Below, one piece after another: positions 25,134 to 32,771 of a stretch of 64,000 nucleotides of DNA. The number at the start of each line of letters is the position of its first letter. Positions within the stretch are counted from its first letter, which is position 1. The stretch is from Clostridiales bacterium. Its GTDB lineage: Bacteria; Bacillota; Clostridia; Oscillospirales; Oscillospiraceae. A model generated the notes under the pieces. That model had not been told where the DNA came from and did not search any database. It saw only the letters and a list, made by a program, of their open reading frames with translations. Location of the stretch: positions 10,067 to 74,066 of the forward strand of contig SFFV01000007.1 in assembly GCA_004557735.1 (NCBI GenBank), read 5' to 3'. The translations under genes and the position numbers were made by a program.

Positions 25134-25403
25134 TCATCTCTTTCGGCGCTCGGGAAATTTGCGTACAAGCAGAACGGAAATAACTGCAATAATGGATACA
25201 ATAATGGCGATAAGCAGAATAAGCCCAACAAGGCCAAGAGACAGTCGGAGGTTGAGAAGGACGGAAATAAAAAGAACGGACACCGCCGCAGCGATGCCCG
25301 CAGAAAAAGCGAAAGAAGCGGAAGTGCGCGCAGCACAAGAGCCGTCGCAATTTGCGGCGGAAGAAGCGGTATTCATTGCGGGAACGAAACCGAAGCGGCT
25401 CAT
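25134..25403 (-). CDS. Small two-helix membrane protein, unknown function
   Basis: An 89-residue protein with two long hydrophobic segments (about residues 28-52 and 55-80) and a basic C-terminus ending in RKFPERRKR. The start is well supported: AGGAGGTG lies 4 bases before the ATG. A promoter lies just upstream and an intrinsic terminator follows, so it appears to be a single-gene unit next to livK. I do not recognise a family. Confidence 0.65.
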   Translation of the reverse strand: MSRFGFVPAMNTASSAANCDGSCAARTSASFAFSAGIAAAVSVLFISVLLNLRLSLGLVGLILLIAIIVSIIAVISVLLVRKFPERRKR

Positions 25404-25431
25404 GCGGCACCTCCTGTGATTTGATGGTCAC

Positions 25432-25461
25432 ATATTAGCACGATGCATCGGCGCGCGTCAA
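25432..25461 (-). promoter_or_regulatory. Predicted promoter of the small membrane protein gene
   Basis: TTGACG (25456-25461) and TAATAT (25432-25437) on the minus strand are separated by 18 bp, about 30 bp before the gene start. Confidence 0.55.
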
Positions 25462-25568
25462 TAGAAAATTGCGAGACAATTTAAAATGCTAAAGCGAATT
25501 TTTTGGGATTTTTCACAAACGCGCCAGTTTCTTTCCGGCAAAGACGATAAAAAACTGTATTTCGGCAG

Positions 25569-25597
25569 TAGACGCGGCGCGAAAACGCTGATATAAT
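25569..25597 (+). promoter_or_regulatory. Predicted promoter of the aldolase gene
   Basis: A perfect TATAAT (25592-25597) is preceded after 17 bp by the weaker TAGACG (25569-25574). It gives a leader of about 50 nt before fba. Confidence 0.6.
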
Positions 25598-25650
25598 GCC
25601 GGTGTAAAAACAGGAGTATCCATATTCTTTATATAACGGAGGATAATACT

Positions 25651-26586
25651 ATGCCGATCGTAACCACAAAGGAAATGTTCCGCAAGGCGTATGAGGGCGG
25701 CTATGCCGTCGGCGCATTCAATGTCAACAATATGGAGATCGTCCAGGGCATCACCGAGGCTGCCGCCGAGGTCAAGGCCCCCGTCATTCTGCAGGTCTCC
25801 CGCGGCGCGCGCGCCTATGCCAACCACACCTATCTCGTCAAGCTCGTTGAGGCTGCCGAGCAGGAGACCGGCCTTCCGATCGCCCTGCATCTCGACCACG
25901 GCGACAGCTTTGAGCTCTGCAAGAGCTGCATCGACGGCGGCTTCACCTCCGTCATGATCGACGGCAGCAGCAAGTCCTTCGAGGACAACATCGCTCTCAC
26001 CCGTCAGGTCGTCGAGTATGCGCACGACCACGGCGTCGTCGTCGAGGCCGAACTCGGCACGCTCGCGGGCGTGGAGGACGATGTCTGCGTCGAGGCCGAG
26101 GACAGCTCCTACACCCGTCCCGAGGACGTGGAAGAATTCGTCACCCGTACCGGCTGCGACAGTCTTGCCATCGCCATCGGCACGAGCCACGGCGCTTACA
26201 AGTTCAAGCCCGGCATGAAGCCCCAGCTCCGCTTTGACATTCTTGAAGAGGTCGCCCGGCGTCTGCCCGGCTTCCCCATCGTGCTGCACGGCGCTTCCTC
26301 CGTGCCGCAGGAGTTTGTCCGCATCATCAACGAACACGGCGGCAAAATGCCCGACGCCATCGGCATCCCCGAAGAAATGCTCCGCAAGGCCGCTTCCATG
26401 GCCGTCTGCAAGATCAACATCGATTCCGACCTGCGTCTTGCGATGACCGCCTCCATCCGCAAGTACTTTGACGAGCACCCCGAGGGCTTCGACCCCCGCG
26501 CCTATCTCAAGCCTGCCCGCACCGCCATTCACGACATGGTCCGCCACAAGATCGTGGACGTGCTCGGCTGCGACGGCAAGGCCTGA
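25651..26586 (+). CDS. fba: Class II fructose-bisphosphate aldolase
   Basis: Zinc-dependent glycolytic aldolase that splits fructose-1,6-bisphosphate. 311 residues. The family signature LHLDHGD holds the catalytic Asp82 and zinc ligand His83. Further blocks are VEAELGTLAGVED, IAIGTSHGAYKF with a zinc His, IVLHGASSVP with another, and the phosphate/diol block KINIDSDLRLAM. Strong ribosome site GGAGG. Tagatose-bisphosphate aldolase is the related alternative. A terminator follows, so it is monocistronic and probably highly expressed. Confidence 0.95.
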   Translation: MPIVTTKEMFRKAYEGGYAVGAFNVNNMEIVQGITEAAAEVKAPVILQVSRGARAYANHTYLVKLVEAAEQETGLPIALHLDHGDSFELCKSCIDGGFTSVMIDGSSKSFEDNIALTRQVVEYAHDHGVVVEAELGTLAGVEDDVCVEAEDSSYTRPEDVEEFVTRTGCDSLAIAIGTSHGAYKFKPGMKPQLRFDILEEVARRLPGFPIVLHGASSVPQEFVRIINEHGGKMPDAIGIPEEMLRKAASMAVCKINIDSDLRLAMTASIRKYFDEHPEGFDPRAYLKPARTAIHDMVRHKIVDVLGCDGKA

Positions 26587-26609
26587 TCGCCGCTTTTCCC
26601 AAAACTCAG

Positions 26610-26636
26610 GCGCCGGGGCGTTCGCCCCGGCGCTTT
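26610..26636 (+). terminator. Terminator hairpin after fba
   Basis: A GCGCCGGGGC stem of 10-11 bp with a very short loop is followed by TTT. The T-run is short but the stem is very stable. Confidence 0.65.
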
Positions 26637-26654
26637 CCGTCAAGAGGTCACACT

Positions 26655-27332
26655 ATGCCGTTTACCGGATTTACAAGCGAGGCCGGAGATTTTCTCTGGG
26701 AGCTCGCGTTCCACAACGAAAAGCCATGGTTTGAAGCGCACAGGGAGCAGTTTCTGCGCGCGGTAAAGGAGCCGTTCGACGCGCTTGCGAAGGAAACGCT
26801 CGCGCTGGTACAGAAAAAGCACCCGGACGAACCGTACTGTCTCCACATTTCGCGCATTTACCGCGACGCGCGGCGGCTCTTCGGCCGCGGCCCGTACAAG
26901 GACCATCTCTGGTTCACGCTGTGGACGGGCGAGGATCGGCACAGCAGCCCCGTATTCTGGTTTGAGCTCTCCCCCGCCTCCTACAGCTACGGCGTCGGGT
27001 TTTACACGGCGACCGCCGAGCAGATGGCGGCGCTGCGCCGGTACATCGACGCCAACCCCGCCGAGATGGAGCGGCTCGCAAAACGCGTGGCAAAGAGTGA
27101 ATATCATCTTGAGGGGGAGCCGTACAAGCGGCTCAAAAAGGACGTGGGCGAAGCGCTCAACCCGTGGTACAACCGCAAGTGGATCAGCCTGTGCGCCGAA
27201 TACGACCACGGCGGGGCGCTTTATTCGAACGAGCTTCCTCATGTGCTTCTGGATGCCTACGAAAAGCTCATGCCGGTGTATCGGCTGCTCAAGAGATTCC
27301 CGGCAGACGCCGGCAAAGGCTCCCCTGTGTAA
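26655..27332 (+). CDS. DUF2461 family protein
   Basis: A 225-residue soluble protein. It matches the DUF2461 pattern: the start FTSEAGDFLWELAFHNEKPW, the RIYRDARRLFGRGPYKDH block (in related proteins R-[FI]-x-R-D-x-R-[FL]-x3-K-x-P-Y-K) and FELSPASYSYGVGFY. The biochemical function of the family is unknown. It is convergent with the GH13 gene, with a shared hairpin overlapping its last codons. Confidence 0.85.
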   Translation: MPFTGFTSEAGDFLWELAFHNEKPWFEAHREQFLRAVKEPFDALAKETLALVQKKHPDEPYCLHISRIYRDARRLFGRGPYKDHLWFTLWTGEDRHSSPVFWFELSPASYSYGVGFYTATAEQMAALRRYIDANPAEMERLAKRVAKSEYHLEGEPYKRLKKDVGEALNPWYNRKWISLCAEYDHGGALYSNELPHVLLDAYEKLMPVYRLLKRFPADAGKGSPV

Positions 27333-27347
27333 AGGGAGCCTTTGCCG
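27311..27347. terminator. Shared hairpin between convergent DUF2461 and GH13 genes
   Basis: A perfect 14-bp stem (27311-27324 with 27334-27347) lies exactly between the converging genes, overlapping the 3' end of the DUF2461 gene. No long T-run is seen on either strand. Similar AAAG-GGAG/GAAG hairpins occur near 38122 and 52403. Confidence 0.6.
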
Positions 27348-28628
27348 TTACTCTGCAATTATCACCGGCTCGCCGGTGCAGCGCATTCTCCCGCCCTGCA
27401 CGGTTACTGCCTCGCCGGTGATGAAGTTTACATAATCTCCGTCACTCACCGGCACGTTCACCTCGGCGCTTCTCCCCTTCAGAGAGAATACGCCGAGCTT
27501 TTTCTTTTTCCCGTCGTCGCGCAGGCAGACGGCGATGTCGTTCGCGTCATCGGCTTCCGCGGTAAACCAGTCTCCGGCCGAGAGGTGCGCGCGCCGCACG
27601 GCGTTGAGCTTTTGCAGCAGCGGCGTGATGTCCTTGCCCGTGCGCGGGAACACGTCCTTATCGAAGAGGCTCGGCAGCCGGTTGCAGGAATACTCCTGCC
27701 CGCCGTAGAGCAGCACCGTGCCCTTGAGGAAGTACAGCAGTGCCGTGAAGTTCCGGCGCGCCCTCTCCTCCGGCACAAGGGCGGCGATGCGCGGCATGTC
27801 GTGGTTTTCCATGCATCGCAGCTTCACATAGTTCTCCGGGTACATGGTCTCCTGGAAATTCAGCATGTCCATCCACGCGCTGAGCGGCTGCCTGCCCGCG
27901 ATGTATTTATCGAATGTCTCGCGGATGTCGTATTCATATTCCATGTCGAACGCGGTATACAGCTCGTTATCCGTCGCCACGGTAATGCCCTGCCGCCGGT
28001 TGAACGCAACAAAGCTCCGGTGCACCGATTCGGCAAGCCACAGGCACCCCGGATGCACCTTTTCCACGGCCTCGCGCGCCTTGCGCCAGAACTCTGCCGG
28101 CACGAGCGAGGCGACGTCGCACCGGAAGCCGTCCACGATCCCCGCCCAATAGCAGAGATGCCGGATCTGCGCGTCCCAGAGCGCGGCGCAGGAATAGTCA
28201 AGGTCGATGACGTCCGTCCAGTCGGCCGTCTTGTTGCCGAAGCTGCCGTTCGGCTTGCGATAGAAAAACTCCGGATGCTCGGCGACGTATACCGCGTCCG
28301 GCGACGTGTGGTTGTACACCACGTCGATGATGCACTTCATGCCGTGCGCGTGGATCGCGTCCACGAGCGCCCTGAAATCCCCGAGCGAACCGTATTCGGG
28401 GTTGACCGCACCGTAATCGCGGTTGGCGTAGGGGCAGCCGAGACTGCCTTTCTTTCCCTTCTCGCCGATGGGGTGGATGGGCAGGAGCCAGACGATATCC
28501 GTCCCCAGCGCGCGGATGCGGTCCAGATCGGGGATAACGGCGCGGAACGTCCCCTCCGGCGTATGGTTGCGCACATAAACGCTGTATATGACCTGGGATC
28601 GCAGGGCAATATCCGTATTCTTTGCCAT
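27348..28628 (-). CDS. GH13 alpha-amylase family glycoside hydrolase, cytoplasmic
   Basis: A 426-residue glucan- or oligosaccharide-acting enzyme of glycoside hydrolase family 13. The (beta/alpha)8 catalytic triad is visible: nucleophile Asp171 in GFRCDVAS, acid Glu200 in LWLAESVH and Asp277 in CMENHDMPR; DVVYNHTSPD is conserved region I. There is no signal peptide, so it should act on imported or stored sugars. ATG 28628 has AAAGGAGGAGAG upstream. It lies downstream of the cytidylate-kinase-like gene on the same strand. Exact substrate cannot be read from sequence. Confidence 0.9.
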   Translation of the reverse strand: MAKNTDIALRSQVIYSVYVRNHTPEGTFRAVIPDLDRIRALGTDIVWLLPIHPIGEKGKKGSLGCPYANRDYGAVNPEYGSLGDFRALVDAIHAHGMKCIIDVVYNHTSPDAVYVAEHPEFFYRKPNGSFGNKTADWTDVIDLDYSCAALWDAQIRHLCYWAGIVDGFRCDVASLVPAEFWRKAREAVEKVHPGCLWLAESVHRSFVAFNRRQGITVATDNELYTAFDMEYEYDIRETFDKYIAGRQPLSAWMDMLNFQETMYPENYVKLRCMENHDMPRIAALVPEERARRNFTALLYFLKGTVLLYGGQEYSCNRLPSLFDKDVFPRTGKDITPLLQKLNAVRRAHLSAGDWFTAEADDANDIAVCLRDDGKKKKLGVFSLKGRSAEVNVPVSDGDYVNFITGEAVTVQGGRMRCTGEPVIIAE

Positions 28629-28656
28629 AGTGATCTCTCCTCCTTTGCAAAGTAGA

Positions 28657-28686
28657 CCGTCCCGGAGCCGACAGGCACCGGGACGG
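28657..28686 (-). other. Hairpin between kinase-like and GH13 genes
   Basis: CCGTCCCGG pairs with CCGGGACGG across a 12-nt loop. On the plus strand it is followed by a T-rich stretch, on the minus (coding) strand it is not, so it may only partly separate the two genes. Confidence 0.45.
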
Positions 28687-28693
28687 TGATTTT

Positions 28694-29287
28694 TTATTTT
28701 CTGTCCGCAGCCGTTGCTGCCGCGCAGATGAGCTGCACGCACGTTTTCACGCCGAGAGAACCGCTGTTGAGCGTGATGTCGTAATTGTGACAGTCGCCCC
28801 AGTGCTGGCCGGTGTAGTGCTCATAGTAGCTGCGGCGGGCGCGGTCCTTCTTCTTCATGGCACGGACGATCTCGGCGGTATCGGTCGTATCAAGATAGCC
28901 GGAGATACGCTCGGCGCGGTGCGCCTCGTCGGAATAAATGTACACATTCAGCGTTTCGATCCCGGCGTCGTGCAGCACAACGTCGGCGCAGCGCCCGAGA
29001 ATGATGCACGGCCCCTGTGCGGCAAGATCGAGAATGACGCTGCGCTGGGTCTCATAAATAAAATCCTTCTGGTCATAGGAAATGGGCGTGATGTTGCGCA
29101 GGATGCTCTCCGTGGCGGAGATCTCCTCGCCCTCACGCTCGATCTGGCTCGCGTCAATGCTGCTCGCCTTGGCGGTGGCGGCAATGATGTCGCGGTCGTA
29201 GAGCGTAATGCCAAGCTCTTTCCCCACTGCGAGACCGATCTCGCGTCCTCCTGCGCCGTACTGCCGGCTGATGGTGATGATCTTCAT
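28694..29287 (-). CDS. Cytidylate kinase-like family protein
   Basis: A 197-residue P-loop protein. The start ITISRQYGAGGREIGLAVGK is the glycine-rich phosphate loop of the cytidylate-kinase-like family, followed by YDRDIIAATA and a lid-like region HRAERISGYL with basic residues. True CMP kinases are usually longer and have a CMP-binding domain, which is not evident here. The substrate is uncertain. It is probably cotranscribed with the GH13 gene. Confidence 0.8.
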   Translation of the reverse strand: MKIITISRQYGAGGREIGLAVGKELGITLYDRDIIAATAKASSIDASQIEREGEEISATESILRNITPISYDQKDFIYETQRSVILDLAAQGPCIILGRCADVVLHDAGIETLNVYIYSDEAHRAERISGYLDTTDTAEIVRAMKKKDRARRSYYEHYTGQHWGDCHNYDITLNSGSLGVKTCVQLICAAATAADRK

Positions 29288-29352
29288 AGAACCGCCGCCT
29301 CTCTCGTTTTTCTTTTTATACCATCAATCCGTATAAAATGCAAGGGGGTTAT

Positions 29353-29919
29353 TCACACGATCTTTCCGTCCTTCAAGGCGAAGATCGCGTACTCCACGCC
29401 GTTGATCGTCCGCTTTTCCACCATGCGCTCCGTCGGCAGCCCCCACGCCGCCATGGGGATCGCGCGGTACGGCTGATTTTTATACACCGTGAACAGGCTT
29501 CCGTCCCCGGCGTCCCGCCAGAGAACATCCCCCGTGCGCTCGCGCGGCTTCGGCGCGGCGCCCGGCACGGCTGCGGCTTGTACCGGCGCGGCGGTTTCCG
29601 GCTTCTTTTCCTGCGGCCTTTCGCTCTCCGGCTTTTGTTCCGGCGCGGCCGTTTTCCGCCCCGCCTCGGCGGCGAACTCGATCTCCGCCGGGAATGCCGC
29701 GAGCGCGGCGCGCGTCAGCTTCCGGTGCAGCGTCAGCGCGCCGTTTTCCGGCGTCATCACGCCGAGATACCCCTCCCGTCCTCCGCCGTACACGCTCAGC
29801 CGCACGAGCGTGCCGGGATCCTCGCACTTTGCGTCAAACCGCGTCGTCAGCCCCTCGCGCGAAACGGTCAGCGTCCCCTTCTTCGCCCCGTTTATCCGTA
29901 TCGGATACGTCTCACTCAT
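29353..29919 (-). CDS. Uncharacterised two-domain protein with Pro/Ala/Glu linker
   Basis: A 188-residue protein I do not recognise. The N-terminal third (1-85) and C-terminal third (130-188) look like small beta domains. They are joined by a low-complexity Pro/Ala/Glu/Lys linker (about 88-130). There is no signal peptide or membrane segment. The ATG directly abuts the T-tract of an intrinsic terminator that ends the mazF transcript, so its ribosome site is buried in the terminator stem and its own promoter is not apparent. Confidence 0.6.
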   Translation of the reverse strand: MSETYPIRINGAKKGTLTVSREGLTTRFDAKCEDPGTLVRLSVYGGGREGYLGVMTPENGALTLHRKLTRAALAAFPAEIEFAAEAGRKTAAPEQKPESERPQEKKPETAAPVQAAAVPGAAPKPRERTGDVLWRDAGDGSLFTVYKNQPYRAIPMAAWGLPTERMVEKRTINGVEYAIFALKDGKIV

Positions 29920-29954
29920 AAAAACACCCCGTCCATAGCATATGGACGGGGTGT
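29919..29954 (-). terminator. Intrinsic terminator after mazF, touching the next start codon
   Basis: A perfect 14-bp stem (29924-29937 with 29941-29954, 3-nt loop) is followed on the minus strand by TTTT and then immediately by the ATG of the 188-residue gene. Confidence 0.8.
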
Positions 29955-29970
29955 CCGCATTATGACGGCG

Positions 29971-30345
29971 TCATTGCGGCAGCGTGCCGCCGGGGCGTTC
30001 GCCAAGACCGAAGCTCACGGCGATCGCGCCGTTTACGCGGTCCATCACCGCGTCCGGCAGCTTGCCCATGCGCTCGCGCAGGCGCGATTTATCGATCGTG
30101 CGGATTTGCTCAAGCAATATGACGCTGTCGCGCGTAAGCCCGCAGCTCGCGCCGGTGAGCTCGATGTGCGTGGGCAGACGCGCTTTCCCGGTCTGCGAGG
30201 TAATGGCGGCGGCAATCACGGTGGGGCTGTGGCGGTTTCCGGTGTCGTTCTGCACGATCAGCACCGGGCGCATGCCGCCCTGCTCGCTGCCGACCACGGG
30301 ACTCAAATCGGCGAAATAGATGTCCCCTCTCCGAACTGTGCTCAT
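29971..30345 (-). CDS. mazF: MazF/PemK-type mRNA interferase toxin
   Basis: A ribosome-independent endoribonuclease. 124 residues beginning VRRGDIYFADLSPVVGSEQG and continuing RPVLIVQNDTGNR, the classic MazF/NdoA loop and beta core; AAAITSQ and LPTHIEL follow. ATG 30345 is chosen because GGAGAG lies 8 bases upstream; a GTG at 30354 would be too close. No antitoxin gene is found directly upstream, where only a truncated HTH remnant lies. Solitary chromosomal mazF genes are known in clostridia. Confidence 0.92.
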   Translation of the reverse strand: MSTVRRGDIYFADLSPVVGSEQGGMRPVLIVQNDTGNRHSPTVIAAAITSQTGKARLPTHIELTGASCGLTRDSVILLEQIRTIDKSRLRERMGKLPDAVMDRVNGAIAVSFGLGERPGGTLPQ

Positions 30346-30426
30346 GCGATTCACTCTCCAGATGAAAATGCTCGCCCGTTACATCTTATGTAGGGCTACA
30401 CTCATTTTCCCTCACGGAGAGCAAAA

Positions 30427-30546
30427 TTATACTTGCCGCTCCGGTTTAATTCTTCGAGCCCAGGCCGGTGCGGCCAGCGCGTCCTGCGTGAGATCCTTTT
30501 CGCACCGCAGCGCGGCGATCGTCGTTCCGATTATGTTCTGTTCCAT
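30427..30546 (-). pseudogene. Truncated XRE-family HTH regulator remnant
   Basis: A strong AGGAGG site precedes an ATG and the first residues, IGTTIAALRCEKDLTQDALA, read as the first half of an XRE/Cro helix-turn-helix. The frame then degenerates into AAPAWARR and stops after 39 residues, before the recognition helix. This looks like a gene cut short by deletion or frameshift. It lies between mazF and the sortase. Confidence 0.55.
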
Positions 30547-30566
30547 TGATTTTTCCTCCTGAAAGC

Positions 30567-30676
30567 ATTTTATCCGGATGCACCCAGAATAGGCGCAGCC
30601 GGATAAAATAGCAAGGTTTTCGCGGTTGAGTTCGTTCAACCGTTGGTTGAGTCGGTATTCTTTCGGTTTTTCAACC
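30567..30676. repeat. Inverted-repeat cluster between the HTH remnant and sortase
   Basis: A perfect 11-bp inverted repeat ATTTTATCCGG/CCGGATAAAAT (30567-30577, 30599-30609) is followed by four alternating half-sites GGTTGA (30624, 30645) and TTCAACC (30635, 30670). It could hold operators of the lost regulator or 3'-end structure of the sortase operon. Confidence 0.5.
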
Positions 30677-30692
30677 AGCCGTTGTGCAAAAA

Positions 30693-31427
30693 TCAGTCGG
30701 TTTCCGGCAAATCGCCGCCGGTTCGCTCGCAAAAGACGGTGACGCGCTCTGTCGTGTCCCAGTTGCAGGTGTACATCGTGAGCGCGTAGCCGCTGTTCAT
30801 TACCGTGTCGGAATCGTCCGGCGTGACGGACGCAAACTCCCGCACCGTATAGGTAAACACATTTCCGTCCACGTCCGTGAACGTGACCGTGTCGCCCGCC
30901 TTGATACGGAACAGCACATCGAACTCCGTTTTGTAATTGTGTCCGGCCACAACGAGATTGTCGTTGTACACGCTGCCGGTGTGGCGGCAGGGGGAGATCT
31001 CCATCGCGGGAAAGCTGAACTCGGCGGCGACGGGCATGGTGAGACCGTAGCCCGGAAAATCGAGATAGCCGATGTAGTCGTACGAGCCGGTGCGCACTGT
31101 CGGCATATCGAGCGCCGGAGGCGCGGGCAAACCGCTCGAGCCGGTCTCCGTTCCGGCCGTTGCCGCGCCGGGGGAGGCCGAAGCGCCGGGCGCGTTTGCC
31201 GCCGCCGCGGCGGCGGGTTCGGCGGCGTCGGGCGCGGCGGTCGTTTCAGTCTCGCCGTCTGCCCCGCGCACATCCATGGCGGCTTCCACGGCGCGGAGCG
31301 TTTCCTCCGCCTGTTTCCCGGCGCGGTAGTCCTCCATGCGGTTACGGGAAAACAGGAGCAGTGCGGCGATCACCAGCACTGCTCCCGCTGTCAATAATAC
31401 GATTCCTGTTTTATTACGCTTTCTCAT
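30693..31427 (-). CDS. Sortase with long Ala/Pro-rich stalk
   Basis: A membrane-anchored transpeptidase that links surface proteins to the wall or to each other. 244 residues: N-terminal membrane anchor (about 8-27), a low-complexity Ala/Pro/Thr stalk (about 55-110), then the sortase barrel. Catalytic residues are His163 in VVAGHNYK, Cys221 in LTMYTCNWD and Arg228 in TTERVTVF. It most resembles class D/E-type sortases, but the class is uncertain. The ATG overlaps the 3' end of the LIPTG protein gene by 14 bases, so the two are translationally coupled. The neighbouring LIPTG protein is the obvious substrate. Confidence 0.88.
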   Translation of the reverse strand: MRKRNKTGIVLLTAGAVLVIAALLLFSRNRMEDYRAGKQAEETLRAVEAAMDVRGADGETETTAAPDAAEPAAAAAANAPGASASPGAATAGTETGSSGLPAPPALDMPTVRTGSYDYIGYLDFPGYGLTMPVAAEFSFPAMEISPCRHTGSVYNDNLVVAGHNYKTEFDVLFRIKAGDTVTFTDVDGNVFTYTVREFASVTPDDSDTVMNSGYALTMYTCNWDTTERVTVFCERTGGDLPETD

Positions 31428-32169
31428 TCTTCTTTTTCTTCGTGAGGACGATAACACCGCCGGCGATCAGCAGGACGCCGAGCGTGCCGAACACGGCGAC
31501 GGGCCAGTTGAGCTGTCCGGTGGGGATCAGGGGCTTTTCGTTGTTGAAGCCCTCAACCGTGAACAGCCAATCCACTTCGCCGACGCGGTTGGCATACTCG
31601 TTGCCAAGCTCTGCGGGAACACGGAGCACGGCCTGGAGCTTCGCGCTCTCGCCCTTGGCGAATGTGCCGAGAAGGACGCTGTCCGTGAGCTGGGCGCTCT
31701 TATCGGGGGAAGCGGAGAATATGGTCTCCTTCGTGTTGTCCGCGTTCACGAGATACACATCCATCGAAAGCTGCGCGAGAAAGTCCGCCATGGTGGCGAC
31801 GGTCTCGTCGCGCTCGCCGTCGATGCCCGCCTGATCCTTGCCGTCTGCGTTCTCAAACGCCTCCTTGTAGGTGAGCGGATTGCCCTGCTCATCGTGCGGC
31901 ACGGCGCGGATGTAGAGCTTCACATAGTCAAAGCCGTTCACGCTGTTTTTCACCGTGATGTCCTCGGTCAGCTCGTCGCCGGGCATGACGTTTTTGAAGC
32001 TGCCGAAAAGATCGGTGTCCGTGTAGCCGCTGCCGACGGTCTCGATCACGAGTCCGCTGGTACCGTCGCGCCGGACGACCGCGTCTGCGGCAAGAACCGG
32101 GACGGTCAGCGCCGCAAGCGCGGCGATGACCATCACGAGAGAGAGGAGCTTCTTCATCGATTTTTTCAT
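31414..32169 (-). CDS. Surface protein with LIPTG-type sorting signal
   Basis: A 251-residue secreted protein. A Sec signal peptide (1-28, ending VLAADA) precedes a beta-rich domain containing GSFKNVMPGDELTEDITVKN. The C-terminal sorting signal has LIPTG at 214-218, a hydrophobic segment and the basic tail KKKKNEKA. The pentapeptide departs from LPxTG by having Ile-Pro in place of Pro-x. MPGDxxT and the IxVKN block recall TasA-type or pilus-base proteins. It sits directly before the sortase gene and overlaps it. It may anchor the fibre made by the upstream genes; this is inference. Confidence 0.82.
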   Translation of the reverse strand: MKKSMKKLLSLVMVIAALAALTVPVLAADAVVRRDGTSGLVIETVGSGYTDTDLFGSFKNVMPGDELTEDITVKNSVNGFDYVKLYIRAVPHDEQGNPLTYKEAFENADGKDQAGIDGERDETVATMADFLAQLSMDVYLVNADNTKETIFSASPDKSAQLTDSVLLGTFAKGESAKLQAVLRVPAELGNEYANRVGEVDWLFTVEGFNNEKPLIPTGQLNWPVAVFGTLGVLLIAGGVIVLTKKKKNEKA

Positions 32170-32184
32170 ATCGTTCTCCCCTCC

Positions 32185-32754
32185 TTAGTTCCAGTTGGGA
32201 GGCGTAATGCCCCAGGCTTCCTGAATGGCATTTGCCGGGGTACTCTGCACCGCCGTCGCCAGGATCTCAACGGACAGGATGTACTCCGGATCCTCCGGGT
32301 ATGTGACCGTACAGGTCAGCAGGCTGCCCGCCGTGGATGCGCCGGGGGCAACAGGCGTCCAGTAGTAAAAGTATCCGTCTGCTCCCACTCTCCACGTGTT
32401 GTCCGGGTTTGGCGTCAGCGAGTAGGTGTAGCCCTCGGGGACGGATGCCGCGACGGTACCGTCCTTATGCAGCCAGTTGACCACATAGGTGGCACGGACG
32501 TAGGCGTCGATGTCTCCGGTGTTGGTAACTTTAACGCCGCTCTTCGTTGTGCCGTCAAATGTCTCTTCGACTTCCGTGGATACTTTGGTATAGGTAAACT
32601 TGTTTTCCACCGGATCGGTTTCCGTCAGCAGAAAGGCGACGGTAGAGCCGGCCACCGCGCCGATCAGCATGACGACCGCGATGAACAGGATGGCCAGCTT
32701 GTTCATGCGGATTCTGGAATGCTTTTTCCTTCTCGAGTGAGATCCCTGATACAT
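32185..32754 (-). CDS. SipW-dependent TasA/camelysin-like surface protein E
   Basis: A 189-residue protein with a basic N-terminus, a hydrophobic core (about 19-37) and the SipW-type leader pattern GSTVAFLLTETDPVENKF, equivalent to G-x-x-A-[YF]-x-T-x-T-x3-N-x-F. The mature part has VKVTNTGDIDAYVRATYVV, the beta-sandwich strand typical of this family. It is the shortest and most divergent of the five in this operon and lies after the giant adhesin. It is probably cleaved by the SipW at 40258-40938. Confidence 0.8.
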   Translation of the reverse strand: MYQGSHSRRKKHSRIRMNKLAILFIAVVMLIGAVAGSTVAFLLTETDPVENKFTYTKVSTEVEETFDGTTKSGVKVTNTGDIDAYVRATYVVNWLHKDGTVAASVPEGYTYSLTPNPDNTWRVGADGYFYYWTPVAPGASTAGSLLTCTVTYPEDPEYILSVEILATAVQSTPANAIQEAWGITPPNWN

Positions 32755-32771
32755 GAGTGCCGCCTCCTTTC

